Assembly: GCF_014397115.1 (NCBI RefSeq)
Contig: NZ_CP060721.1
Coordinates: 1-61,957 of the forward strand
From: Vagococcus carniphilus
GTDB lineage: Bacteria; Bacillota; Bacilli; Lactobacillales; Vagococcaceae
Length of the DNA: 61,957 nt
Direction of reading: 5' to 3'
Shown: in pieces, positions 33,089 through 41,583 of the stretch
Layout of the letters: every line of letters begins with the position of its first letter
Position numbering within the stretch: position 1 is the stretch's first letter
Program-made: the position numbers and the translations under genes
The notes under the pieces: generated by a model
Databases searched by the model: none
Told to the model about the DNA's origin: nothing
The model's input: the letters and a program-made list of their open reading frames with translations, nothing else

Positions 33089-34579
33089 ATGAGAGTGTTT
33101 GATAGAGCATTTTTAAGTATTTTAAGAAATAAAAAACGTAGTCTTTTATTGTTTTTAATTATTTTTATATTAGGTTGCTTACTGACAAGTTCTATAATAA
33201 TTTATAAAAGCACTAAGAAAATAGAAAATGAAATAAGAAATAAATTAGGTGTTTCAGCAACTTTAATAATTGATAATGATCTAATAGAAAAAGAAATAAA
33301 AGAGGAAATCTTTGATAGCAAAAAACAGACTCTAAGCACTGATTTAGTAGAAGAGATTGGAAATAGCTCTTATGTTGAAAGATTTGAATACAATATTATG
33401 GGAACCGTAAATCCAACTGAATTTGAAATAGTAAATGATAGCGATGATGACCGTAATAAATCGTTATTCTTTCATGGAGTAAACGATCCTAACTTGCTCG
33501 ATATAGAAAATAAAAAAATAAAATTATCTAAAGGTAGATTACTCTCTGAAAATGAAATCCAAAGTTCAGAAGGTAATGGAATTATATCTAATCAATTTGC
33601 TGAAATTAATAACATAAAAATTAATGATAGAATTACCTTACAAACACAAATAAAACAGATTGGTATGGATACCATCAAAGCAGATTATTTAGAAATACCT
33701 ATAAAAGTAGTTGGGATTTTTTCATTAGACAATTTAAGCGAAGGTAGTAAAAAAAAGAATAGGGAAATTTCTAGTGAACAATTAAATACTATCTATTTTT
33801 CAAATAATTTTGTAAAAAAAATAAACATTCAACAAAATAAAATTTTTAATGATTTAAATCCAGGTTTTTACACTAATGATGATGGCAGCATAATGAGTGC
33901 CACAGATATTGAAGATTTAATAAATATTGGTATGCCTATTTTTAAAATCAAAAATTATGACAATTTACAACCTTTTGTAGAATTTTCAAATAATAAGTTA
34001 AAAAATAGCTATTTTAAAATACTAACAACAGATAATCAATTTCAAAAAATTGGTAGTAATATAACATCAATTAATACAATTAGTAAATACATAATAGTCG
34101 GTTCTTTTATTTCTTGTTTCACTATAATTGGATTAATCGTACTTTTGATAATAAAATATAGAACTAAAGAAATAGCTATATTATTAGCCTTAGGTGAGCA
34201 AAAAAAATTGGTTTTTATTCAACTGTTATTAGAAATACTAATAATTACATTTATAGCGCTAAATATTTCGGTGCTAACCGGCACTATCGTTGAAAAGAAT
34301 ATTTCAAAATTTCTATTAATTGATAGTAAGGATCAAACTACTGAAATTAATAGCTCCAATAACGAAGATTCATTTAATACTGAAGAAAAATATAAATTAG
34401 ATAAAATTTCAAAGACTATTATTTATGAGAAAAATTTAACAGAACTATATGTGTCAAATTTAAGTATAATGGATTACTTTTTTATAATTATTAGTCTAAG
34501 TCTAATAATTATTGTTGTCTCAATTTTATCCTTAACACGTGTATTTACAACACAGCCCAAAAATTTACTCTTTTTATAA
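33089..34579 (+). CDS. FtsX-like permease of the bacteriocin cluster
   Basis: 496 residues. N-terminal KKRSLLLFLIIFILGCLLTSS helix, a long extracellular domain (about 45-330) of the MacB periplasmic-core type, then helices at about 340-370, 385-410 and 465-490. The IKYRTKEIAILLALGEQKK loop is typical for the FtsX family. It probably works with the ATPase at 32005-32640 in export or self-protection. It starts 5 bases after the previous stop. Confidence 0.85.
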   Translation: MRVFDRAFLSILRNKKRSLLLFLIIFILGCLLTSSIIIYKSTKKIENEIRNKLGVSATLIIDNDLIEKEIKEEIFDSKKQTLSTDLVEEIGNSSYVERFEYNIMGTVNPTEFEIVNDSDDDRNKSLFFHGVNDPNLLDIENKKIKLSKGRLLSENEIQSSEGNGIISNQFAEINNIKINDRITLQTQIKQIGMDTIKADYLEIPIKVVGIFSLDNLSEGSKKKNREISSEQLNTIYFSNNFVKKINIQQNKIFNDLNPGFYTNDDGSIMSATDIEDLINIGMPIFKIKNYDNLQPFVEFSNNKLKNSYFKILTTDNQFQKIGSNITSINTISKYIIVGSFISCFTIIGLIVLLIIKYRTKEIAILLALGEQKKLVFIQLLLEILIITFIALNISVLTGTIVEKNISKFLLIDSKDQTTEINSSNNEDSFNTEEKYKLDKISKTIIYEKNLTELYVSNLSIMDYFFIIISLSLIIIVVSILSLTRVFTTQPKNLLFL

Positions 34580-34720
34580 TTTTTTTCTGTTATTATCACT
34601 TTAACTATTCCTTTTGTTACTATCTTTTAATAGTAACATTATATTGGCAACAAATTGGTTATTTTAAAATATATATGATAAAATTTGTTTGCAAAAAGAT
34701 AGTGCATGATATTATTGCCA

Positions 34721-34757
34721 AAAGACCAACAGCTGGCGGGCTGTTGGTCTTTTTTTA
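34721..34757 (+). terminator. Terminator of the bacteriocin operon
   Basis: AAAGACCAACAGC (34721-34733) pairs with GCTGTTGGTCTTT (34740-34752), followed by TTTTTTT. The 140 bases before it hold only a weaker GTTACTAT/ATAGTAAC hairpin. Confidence 0.88.
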
Positions 34758-34785
34758 TTTCCAATTGTATTTTACAAGAATAATT

Positions 34786-35211
34786 TTAGTTCTGATGATT
34801 TACATCCAACTCAGAATCTACATAATTAGAATGAGTTCCTATAGGTAAATTTAATAGTGTTTCAGCATAATAATATCTCATATAAACCTTTTTAACTTTT
34901 TCAACAGACTTATCAGAATGTAGAAAATGAATAAAGGTTCCTGTTTCTCCTATTTTTAAAGGTGTAAAAGGAATTGAATCAGATTGATAAATAGGTTCTC
35001 CTAAATCAGTTCCCCATGACAGGAGGGCTAAAGGTGGTTCATATGCTTCTTTTCCATCCATATAATTAAAATTCTTTATTTCAAACTCTATTCTGATCAT
35101 GTCATTATTATTTAAGTCTTCAAAGTTCTTTATGTCCTCTAATTTAGCAGTTGTAACTTTTTTATAATTCCAACTTACTAAAGGAAGTAACTCTTCTAAA
35201 CAAGAGTACTT
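34786..35211 (-). pseudogene. 5'-truncated gene remnant of unknown family
   Basis: The frame is open from 35211 to the stop at 34786, but no start with a ribosome site is visible before an internal ATG at 35100 (MIRIEFEIKNFNYMDG). Upstream the frame codes KYSCLEELLPLVSWNYKK and a further 15-20 sensible residues, then hits a TAA. The visible part (beta-rich, MRYYYAETLLNLPIG) looks like the end of a larger protein that lost its front in a rearrangement near 35.2 kb. Family not recognised. Confidence 0.45.
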
Positions 35212-35303
35212 TTATTTGTTGTTGATTACTATGATTATTTTAGGAAAAAGCTAAAACAACTGTCCAACATATCTCATTAATTATACAAGCTAAGTCTTTT
35301 TAT

Positions 35304-35332
35304 TTGAAAACGATTTCCTTTTGTGGTATAAA
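35304..35332 (+). promoter_or_regulatory. Strong promoter of an orphan leader RNA
   Basis: TTGAAA (35304-35309), 17-base spacer, TATAAA (35327-35332) with an extended TGG before it. Confidence 0.7.
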
Positions 35333-35503
35333 TTAAGTGTAAGGAACGATAAATTCCCATGATTAGTTTTTAATACTTAAAGTTTATTGTTGAATCAAAT
35401 AGTAAACGCAACAACTTAAAGGAAAACTAATTAGCACGTACGAAATAGGTTACATGTTAGGAGATTAAGAGTTCTAGAAGTAATATAAGAAAGGCGTGGG
35501 AAT

Positions 35504-35551
35504 TTGAAAAAATCCTTACCAATAATTAAATGGCCTATCAAGTGTGAGTAA
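35504..35551 (+). CDS. Putative 15-residue leader peptide
   Basis: TTG start with AAAGG about 10 bases upstream; peptide MKKSLPIIKWPIKCE. Its codons for PIK overlap the terminator arm at 35532-35542, so ribosome stalling here could open the hairpin. Confidence 0.4.
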   Translation: MKKSLPIIKWPIKCE

Positions 35552-35612
35552 ATCATTCGACTGTTAAACGGAATGACTCGAAAAATCCTTGATAGGTCTA
35601 TTTTATTTTTTT
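35532..35612 (+). terminator. Nested attenuator/terminator hairpin
   Basis: CCTATCAAG (35534-35542) pairs with CTTGATAGG (35588-35596); inside, GAGT/ACTC and CATTC/GAATG pair. A T-rich run (35599-35612) follows. Confidence 0.7.
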
Positions 35613-35750
35613 AGATTGATGTGCTCTCAATCTATTATAGAAAAATAACAAGTGTAAAGCTAATCAATAATTTAAGGACAGATTATACAAAGAATTAATT
35701 AAATTTCTTTTTTCTGACTTTATAGAATTTGAATAATTTTTAAAAACTAA

Positions 35751-35790
35751 AAGTGTCCAGTAAATCACCATATACTGGACACTTTTTATT
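35751..35790. terminator. Bidirectional terminator
   Basis: AAGTGTCCAGTA (35751-35762) pairs perfectly with TACTGGACACTT (35773-35784), with A and T runs on either side. The stretch 35613-35750 shows nothing else. Confidence 0.8.
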
Positions 35791-35912
35791 TTTTACTTTT
35801 TTTGATATATTTTTGACACTTTAATGTTCATTAACCCATTCACTAATCAACGTTCATTAATTGCTATCTAATTAAGTTATGTTACAATAAATTTAACAAG
35901 GAGCTGACTTTT

Positions 35913-36476
35913 ATGAAAATTGGATATGCAAGGGTTTCAACAGGATTACAAAATTTAGATCTTCAGGAAGATAGTTTGAAATCTGAAGGGTGCCAAAAAA
36001 TTTTTACAGATAAAATTAGTGGTGCAAAAAGTAAAAGACCTGGATTGGTAAATGCAATTGATTTTGCAAGAGAAGGGGATACAATTGTTGTTTGGCGATT
36101 AGACCGTCTAGGAAGAAATATGCAAGATTTGATTACTATTGTGAATCAGTTAAATGACAGAGGAGTCAGCTTTTATAGTATTCAAGAAAACATCACTATG
36201 GATAAGTCTAGTTCGACTGGCCAACTGATGTTTCATTTGTTTGCAGCATTTGCTGAATTCGAAAGAAACTTAATACTTGAACGATCTGCAGCTGGGAGAG
36301 AAGCTGCTAGAGCAAGAGGACGCTTTGGAGGTAGGCCAGAAAAATTAACTAAACAAGATTTTCAGCTGATGAAAAGATTAATAGATAGTGGAACACCTAT
36401 AAAAACAGTTGCAGAACAATGGAATGTTTCTAGAACTACAATTTACCGTTATCTCAATAAAGACGACAATCATTAA
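35913..36476 (+). CDS. Serine resolvase/invertase, transposon type
   Basis: 187 residues, complete: catalytic Ser in GYARVSTGLQNLDLQ, VVWRLDRLGRNMQDL, FAEFERNLILERSAAGREAARARG and a C-terminal helix-turn-helix (IKTVAEQWNVSRTTIYRYL). It differs clearly from the resolvase at 28.4 kb and is closer to transposon resolvases and Hin-like proteins. Repeated GTTCATTAA elements at about 35824-35858, upstream of the start, are possible res half-sites. No transposase of the same element remains nearby. GGAGC ribosome site. Confidence 0.9.
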   Translation: MKIGYARVSTGLQNLDLQEDSLKSEGCQKIFTDKISGAKSKRPGLVNAIDFAREGDTIVVWRLDRLGRNMQDLITIVNQLNDRGVSFYSIQENITMDKSSSTGQLMFHLFAAFAEFERNLILERSAAGREAARARGRFGGRPEKLTKQDFQLMKRLIDSGTPIKTVAEQWNVSRTTIYRYLNKDDNH

Positions 36477-36532
36477 ACATAATTGTTAGTTTCAATAAAT
36501 TCTAACATCAATAAAAAATGAGGATGGGCACT

Positions 36533-37567
36533 ATGAAAGAAATACTTGAATCCACGATGGATATTCCAACTAACCAAAAACAAATAAAGGAAGAGATATT
36601 TAGCTCTTTTAAAGTTATTTTAAGTACAGAACCTAATTTTATTAGAAAAGCAAAGACAATAATTTGTTATGAAACACATCTTCCTTTCTCATTAGGTCTA
36701 TCCGAAGGATTTGCTTTTAAAGTAATTAATAGAGAACAAATTTTTATATATAGCGAAAAAGTCAAACATGACCATATGTCATCTGTCATAAAATGCTATG
36801 GATTCACTAAAAAAAAATGTACTAAAGTTACAGACCAAGATAAAGGTTTGGTAATAGAAAATAGCCTTAATACAATTAATGATATTATTAAAATAATTAA
36901 ATCAAAATTTGGATATGCTAATTTATTTCTACTTAATAACGCTAATAGAGATCATGTAGATATGCTATTTACTTATAGTCTAGACTTAAGAATAGTATCC
37001 CATGCTGCAACAGTAATAAATGTTGATAGTATCTATTATCCTACGGAAGGAGAACACAAACCCTTATTTACTTCAGAAGATGAATATAATTATTTATTAA
37101 GTAAACTGGAAGATAAAAAGATGGATCGAATGATTGATGCCTTTTATTATTTTTGTTTATCTAAAGAAAATGAACTTGATAAAAACTTTAATTCATCAAT
37201 TATTAATATGCAAACAGGATTTGAAATTTTTGTATACTATATATTTAATAAATTCATTGAAGAGGGAATAATAAACAAACCTAATGGGCATGTTTCCTAT
37301 AAAAATGTTCTAGAACACCACATCGGACCAAAACTAGAAACAGAAACTTATAAATTTAATTTTGAAGACCCTGATTGTTCCTTATCTCAATACTGGAAAT
37401 ATGTCTACTCTTTTAGGAATAATATCGTACATGAAGGCCATATTATAAGCTACAATGATTATTTTAACTTAGTTAAACCAGCTTGTGATAATTTTGTTAG
37501 ATCACTTGATATTGTTTTAAATGAAAAATATCCTCAATTAAATATAAAAATAGAATACTCAAAATAG
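36533..37567 (+). CDS. HEPN-domain protein, candidate defence ribonuclease
   Basis: The preferred start is the ATG at 36533 (MKEILESTMDI) with GAGGATGG upstream; product 344 residues. N-terminal part mixed alpha/beta (about 1-190) of unknown family. The C-terminal part is helical and carries SFRNNIVHEGH near residue 297, the R-x4-H motif of HEPN ribonucleases, preceded by MQTGFEIFVYYIFNKFIEEG as in Apea-like HEPN proteins. Such proteins often act in phage defence or as RNA-cutting toxins. It stands alone with its own terminator, so a self-controlled role is possible. Function is inference. Confidence 0.55.
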   Translation: MKEILESTMDIPTNQKQIKEEIFSSFKVILSTEPNFIRKAKTIICYETHLPFSLGLSEGFAFKVINREQIFIYSEKVKHDHMSSVIKCYGFTKKKCTKVTDQDKGLVIENSLNTINDIIKIIKSKFGYANLFLLNNANRDHVDMLFTYSLDLRIVSHAATVINVDSIYYPTEGEHKPLFTSEDEYNYLLSKLEDKKMDRMIDAFYYFCLSKENELDKNFNSSIINMQTGFEIFVYYIFNKFIEEGIINKPNGHVSYKNVLEHHIGPKLETETYKFNFEDPDCSLSQYWKYVYSFRNNIVHEGHIISYNDYFNLVKPACDNFVRSLDIVLNEKYPQLNIKIEYSK

Positions 37568-37597
37568 AATATAGTTTTTCACATAAATTGATAAATC

Positions 37598-37650
37598 ACA
37601 CCTCTATCGTTGAAATAAATCTAAATTTTAACGATAGAGGTGTTTATTAT
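37598..37650. terminator. Terminator after the HEPN gene
   Basis: ACACCTCTATCGTT (37598-37611) pairs perfectly with AACGATAGAGGTGT (37630-37643); a short T stretch follows. Confidence 0.75.
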
Positions 37651-37930
37651 ATGTCTTATGTTGAAATTTATAAACAAAAATACGAATAGTTCAAATTTAA
37701 ATAAAAGTTTAGCGATTAACTTTGATACACTTCTTCAAAAATTAATGCAAGAGGATTCTAATGCTTTTTAACACAAACTACTCACCTAAACTTTCTAGAA
37801 TCGCTTAAAAGCCTTCTCTGAACACTATATTTTCTAAAATATTAGTCGTTCTATTTTATTGGTTTTATTGTAAATTATGGTTTTATTTCGCACTAACTTC
37901 AAGCGCTATGTTGCACTAATAGAACAAAAA
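37651..37930 (+). pseudogene. Decayed coding remnants, family unknown
   Basis: A start-like MSYVEIYKQKYE stops after 12 codons, and a further open stretch in another frame reads LAINFDTLLQKLMQEDSNAF before a stop near 37770. These look like pieces of one broken gene. Nothing else was seen in this stretch. Confidence 0.25.
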
Positions 37931-37931
37931 A

Positions 37932-37960
37932 AGACTATTTCGCTAAATGAAATAGTCCTT
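37932..37960. terminator. Bidirectional hairpin terminator
   Basis: GACTATTTC (37933-37941) pairs with GAAATAGTC (37949-37957), with A and T runs outside. It is just downstream of the minus-strand fragment ending at 37969. Confidence 0.7.
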
Positions 37961-37968
37961 TTTATTAC

Positions 37969-38091
37969 TTATTTTACTCCAATGACTAAACTATCTCGTG
38001 CAGCTTCCACTACTTCTGTCGTGATAGTTTCAAGGTTATTGATTTCTAATATTCTTTCGATTTGGGTGAAAAGTCTTTGGATAAGTCGAAA
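37969..38091 (-). pseudogene. C-terminal gene fragment cut by IS1216
   Basis: Open frame from the IS1216 left end (38091) to TAA at 37971-37969; reads LFTQIERILEINNLETITTE then VVEAARDSLVIGVK. Only the end of a gene is left; the front was lost when IS1216 inserted or recombined. Its own terminator lies just downstream, which supports a once-real gene. Family not recognised. Confidence 0.5.
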
Positions 38092-38900
38092 GGTTCTGTT
38101 GCAAAGTTTTAAATCTACTATCAAATAAGGTAGAATAATAGAAAAAGATAGCAGGAGGAATGACGATGAATCATTTTAAAGGAAAGCAATTTCAGCAGGA
38201 TGTGATTATTGTAGCCGTGGGCTACTATCTTCGTTATAACCTTAGCTATCGTGAAGTTCAAGAAATCTTATATGATCGTGGCATTAACGTTTCTCATACG
38301 ACGATTTATCGTTGGGTGCAAGAATATGGCAAACTACTCTATCAAATTTGGAAAAAGAAAAATAAAAAATCCTTTTATTCATGGAAAATGGATGAAACGT
38401 ACATCAAAATTAAAGGAAAATGGCATTATTTGTATCGAGCCATCGATGCAGATGGTTTAACCTTGGATATTTGGTTACGTAAAAAACGGGACACACAAGC
38501 AGCCTATGCTTTTCTTAAGCGGTTAGTGAAGCAGTTTGATGAACCGAAGGTTGTAGTCACAGATAAAGCCCCCTCTATTACAAGTGCCTTTAAGAAACTA
38601 AAAGAATACGGCTTTTATCAAGGGACAGAACATCGTACCATTAAATACCTGAATAATTTGATTGAACAAGACCATCGTCCAGTAAAGAGACGCAATAAAT
38701 TCTATCGAAGTTTACGCACTGCCTCTACCACGATTAAAGGCATGGAAGCCATTCGAGGATTATATAAGAAAACCCGAAAAGAAGGCACTCTCTTCGGGTT
38801 TTCGGTCTGTACTGAAATCAAGGTATTATTGGGAATCCCAGCTTAAATCATAGATACCGTAAGGGATTTTATTCTTTATTTAAAACTTTGCAACAGAACC
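38092..38900 (+). mobile_element. IS1216, complete copy A (809 bases, IS6 family)
   Basis: Ends are GGTTCTGTTGCAAAGTTT and its complement, and the length equals IS1216. Flanking 8-base sequences (AGTCGAAA left, GCTTTCTA right) differ, so this copy is not a simple insertion but the product of recombination or cointegration. It cuts a fragment on the left and a resolvase gene on the right. Confidence 0.96.
38166..38846 (+). CDS. IS1216 transposase (copy A)
   Basis: 226 residues from ATG 38166, which has GCAGGAGGA upstream; an ATG two codons earlier is possible. DDE residues lie in SWKMDETYIKIKG, VVTDKAPS and NNLIEQDHRPVKRR. Intact. It catalyses replicative transposition and cointegrate formation, which explains the rearranged surroundings. 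Confidence 0.95.
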   Translation: MNHFKGKQFQQDVIIVAVGYYLRYNLSYREVQEILYDRGINVSHTTIYRWVQEYGKLLYQIWKKKNKKSFYSWKMDETYIKIKGKWHYLYRAIDADGLTLDIWLRKKRDTQAAYAFLKRLVKQFDEPKVVVTDKAPSITSAFKKLKEYGFYQGTEHRTIKYLNNLIEQDHRPVKRRNKFYRSLRTASTTIKGMEAIRGLYKKTRKEGTLFGFSVCTEIKVLLGIPA

Positions 38901-39456
38901 GCTTTCTATATAATGAAGCCCTAGACACATTTGTAATTTCACAAATTTGATTTACAGTCATACCTCCTTCTTTATATAGCTTTACTGCATAATTCATTCC
39001 TGCGTGATTTTTATGATATTTCTTTAACCGTCCTTTAAACTTCCCTTCTTTCTTTGCGAGCTCAATTCCTTCACGCTGACGCATAGGAATAAGGTCTCAC
39101 TCTAATTGGTTAACACCAGCCATTACCGTAATTAAGAATTGACTATATGGATTATCTTCTGATAAATCTAGCCATGTATCCTTAAGTGATTTTAAGCTTG
39201 CCTTTTTATTTCGTATTAAATCAATCAATTCAAATAAATCTTGCGTACTTCGAGTGATCCGAGTTAAATCTGTAACATAAATAATGTCTCCTTCCTGTAA
39301 ATCCTCTAACATTTTTTGAAGTTGTTCACGATCTTTTGTTGCTCCTGAAATTTTTTCTTCATAAATAATATCCATTCCAATTTCGTTCAATTGCCGAAAT
39401 TGACTTGAAGGATTTTGGCTAGTCGAACTGACGCGTACATAACCGATTTTCTTCAA
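38901..39456 (-). pseudogene. Broken serine resolvase (nonsense codon and IS1216 truncation)
   Basis: From TTG 39456 (MKKIGYVRVSSTSQNPSSQ) the frame has the catalytic Ser and VTDLTRITRSTQDLFEL, then AGVNQLE and a TGA at about 39101-39099. It continues in the same frame as DLIPMRQREGIELAKKEGKF, where intact homologues read LERDLIR. So one codon became TGA and a nearby Arg became Pro. The helix-turn-helix end (VNQICEITNVSRASLYRKR) runs into IS1216 copy A. Confidence 0.85.
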
Positions 39457-39655
39457 AATTTCACCTCGTTTTTGAGACAAGTCATACAACAAAACACTAA
39501 ATCGCTTTATTTGACGTAATTTCGATTATATCTCAATAGATTAAACCTTATTGTACAAGGTTTCCTGCTTTATCATTGTAAATCCGTATAATCCGGATGC
39601 TGCCCCTCTAAGAAGTAAGATGTTCTCATACCAATAAGGAACTCATACCATTTAA

Positions 39656-40000
39656 TTAATGAGAAGTGCTTGTTTTCGTGTCAGCAGATCTTTGATTAAG
39701 TATAATTACTCCACCGACAATCATAACTAAACCAATAAATGTAAGAATGTTAAATGGTTCATTCCACACCAAAACACCTATTAAAGCTGTCAGAGCTGTT
39801 CCTACACCTGACCAGATTGCGTAAGCTAAACTTAAAGGCAAAGTTTTTAAAGACAATGATAATGTATAGAACGCTATGAAGAAGCCAATTGCTACTCCAA
39901 TTGTGGGGTATATATTCGTAAATCCTTCAGATAATTTCAACATAGATGTTCCGAATATTTCACTAATAATCGCAATTCCTAATGCAACATACCCTTTCAT
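39656..40000 (-). CDS. Small multidrug resistance (SMR) transporter, first of a pair
   Basis: 114 residues with four membrane helices. The proton/drug-binding Glu is in IISEIFGTSMLKLSEGF (about residue 13), and the SMR block LPLSLAYAIWSGVGTALTAL follows. The C-terminus has a polar tail (ADTKTSTSH). Adjacent SMR genes usually work as heterodimers (YkkCD, EbrAB) and export cationic biocides or dyes, or guanidinium compounds. Second gene after the TetR regulator in reading order is its partner; 17 bases separate the two. Confidence 0.9.
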   Translation of the reverse strand: MKGYVALGIAIISEIFGTSMLKLSEGFTNIYPTIGVAIGFFIAFYTLSLSLKTLPLSLAYAIWSGVGTALTALIGVLVWNEPFNILTFIGLVMIVGGVIILNQRSADTKTSTSH

Positions 40001-40017
40001 AATCCATCAACCTTCCT

Positions 40018-40335
40018 TTAATGAGACAATTTAAGTACCACAACACCAGCTATAATGATTAGTAAGCCAAGTAATATTTTTAGATTAAACTTTTCTTTCC
40101 AAACAAGAATACCAACAATCGCAGTAAGAGCAGTTCCTCCACCAGACCATATTGCATAAGCAGTTCCTAACGGAATGTGTTCTAATGCTTTGGAGAGAAG
40201 GTAAAAAGAACTCCCCATACCTATTACTAAACCAACTGTAGGGACTAATTTCTTAAAGCCATTTGATGCCTTCATCATAGAACTTCCGAATACTTCAAAT
40301 AAGATTGCGCCAATTAATAATACATATGGATTCAT
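40018..40335 (-). CDS. Small multidrug resistance (SMR) transporter, second of a pair
   Basis: 105 residues, four helices, Glu in AILFEVFGSSMMKASNGFK, IPLGTAYAIWSGGGTALTAI. It begins 11 bases after the TetR stop, so it is under that regulator. Differences to its neighbour in loop charges fit the dual-topology heterodimer model. Substrate cannot be told from sequence. Confidence 0.9.
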   Translation of the reverse strand: MNPYVLLIGAILFEVFGSSMMKASNGFKKLVPTVGLVIGMGSSFYLLSKALEHIPLGTAYAIWSGGGTALTAIVGILVWKEKFNLKILLGLLIIIAGVVVLKLSH

Positions 40336-40346
40336 GTGATATCCTC

Positions 40347-40886
40347 CTAGGTTGTAGATTCAATTAATTTTTCGATGATTTTTTCTCGTAAGTCAAAATT
40401 GATTTGTCCCAACTTAAAGAACTCGGAATAATAAAGACCATCGAGGGTAAGCCGAATTGTTGTTGCTAGTACAGAGTCAATACCATCCTCATCAATTTTT
40501 GATTGAATATACTCGAAGTGGACGAGGATGTTTTCTGTAACAGTAGGATTCAATTTCGAAAAAGAATGAGATGCTATATTTAGAACTTGAGAATTGTTTA
40601 AATCATCAGTGTATGCATGTATTAAGGCGCGAGTCCATTTTCCTTTTTCTATAGGATCATTCTCAGCTAATTCATTAAATCGGTATACAAAGTCTTGAAA
40701 AATAAGTTCAGTTATTCCAGCATATAATGCTTCTTTTGAGGGGAAATGATACAATAAACCACCTTTGCTAACATTGGCTTGCTTTGCGACTGCTTCTAAT
40801 GTCAAAGTATCAAAATCGTTTGAACCTAAGAGTTCTATTGCAGCATTTAGCAGATGCGCTCTTTTGTCCTGTTTTTTTGCTGACAT
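40347..40886 (-). CDS. TetR-family regulator of the SMR pair
   Basis: Start ATG 40886 (MSAKKQDKRAHLLNAAIEL) behind AAAGGAGGG; a longer frame to 40946 runs into the promoter. About 179 residues: N-terminal helix-turn-helix (TLEAVAKQANVSKGGLLYHFPSKEALY), helical ligand-binding C-terminus. First gene of the operon; most likely represses itself and both transporters until a substrate binds. Confidence 0.9.
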   Translation of the reverse strand: MSAKKQDKRAHLLNAAIELLGSNDFDTLTLEAVAKQANVSKGGLLYHFPSKEALYAGITELIFQDFVYRFNELAENDPIEKGKWTRALIHAYTDDLNNSQVLNIASHSFSKLNPTVTENILVHFEYIQSKIDEDGIDSVLATTIRLTLDGLYYSEFFKLGQINFDLREKIIEKLIESTT

Positions 40887-40917
40887 GATTACCCTCCTTT
40901 TGTTATTCCATGAGATT

Positions 40918-40946
40918 ATTATACCGTCCGGACGGTTTTTTGTCAA
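40918..40946 (-). promoter_or_regulatory. SMR operon promoter with palindromic TetR operator
   Basis: On the minus strand TTGACA (40941-40946), 17-base spacer, TATAAT (40918-40923): consensus. The spacer holds the perfect palindrome ACCGTCCGGACGGT (40923-40936), so a bound repressor would block RNA polymerase. Confidence 0.9.
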
Positions 40947-41236
40947 AATAAACTTACCTTGAATTTATTTTGATAGGGATGTTCCAGAATCAAAGTTTGT
41001 ATTGTTTTTTAGAAAATAATTCTGTTAAAGGGCGCTATTCTGACATATGAACCAGCGTCCTTAATACATATAAGAAACGCCTCAAAATTCAAGATACCTT
41101 AGTTCATTAAAGATTTATAAAGTATGCAAAATCATTCAAAATAACGTTCCCAAATAAAAGTTTGGACGCAAACGAAAATCCTAGAAATCTTGCTTAAATA
41201 GTATTTCTTGGATTCATTAAGGTTGTAAATACGCAT

Positions 41237-41310
41237 TTATCTTAACCATTCAAAACGAGTGACTTTACAGTATTCAATGTAAAGTTATTCGTTTTGAATG
41301 GTTAAGATAA
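41237..41310. repeat. Long perfect inverted repeat with nested inner repeat
   Basis: Arms of 22 bases at 41237-41258 and 41289-41310 (TTATCTTAACCATTC...), with inner ACTTTACA/TGTAAAGT arms (41262-41269 and 41278-41285) around an 8-base loop. No T run, so not a plain terminator. It may be a cruciform or single-strand hairpin belonging to the mobilization relic. Confidence 0.7.
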
Positions 41311-41370
41311 CCGCATTTTTATGACGGTACCCCATATTGAGGTTGACATTTATAATATGTTTTAACTTTA

Positions 41371-41498
41371 TACAACATAATAAAAAAACAGGCTGGAAAC
41401 CTGCACCAACCTGTTTTCTTATAAGTTGTATAGTAACCTGTCAATAAACTTTCGTGACATATCCTCGCTACTCTGCGGTATTTCACGTTTTATTGACA
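41371..41498. repeat. Two large inverted repeats, oriT-like relic
   Basis: First: TATACAAC/GTTGTATA outside and AAACAGG/CCTGTTT inside (about 41371-41431). Second: TGTCAATAAA (41439-41448) with TTTATTGACA (41489-41498), with inner CGTGA/TCACG (41453-41457 and 41483-41487). They lie downstream of a relaxase remnant, as relaxase recognition sites could. The rest of 40950-41580 shows no gene. Confidence 0.45.
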
Positions 41499-41583
41499 AG
41501 TTCCTAAAAGTTAAAAATTTAATAAGTGGGAAGGGAAAAAATCCTTCCTAAAGGAACTCTTTTTCAGCCGATAAAATAACTTA

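Larger units (their letters stand above)
35337..35612 (+). ncRNA. Attenuator-like leader RNA without a downstream target gene
   Basis: About 275 bases from the promoter at 35304-35332 to a large terminator. The 5' part folds through ATTAGTTTT/AAAACTAAT and inner GTTTA/TAAAC and GTTG/CAAC pairs. A 15-codon ORF (35504-35551) lies before the terminator, and its last codons form the 5' arm. This is the layout of translation-controlled attenuators of resistance genes, but no such gene follows. Confidence 0.5.

Noticed and set aside
39541..39562. AAACCTT/AAGGTTT hairpin upstream of the broken resolvase as a terminator
   Set aside because: No T run follows on either strand; it may be a res element but support is too thin.
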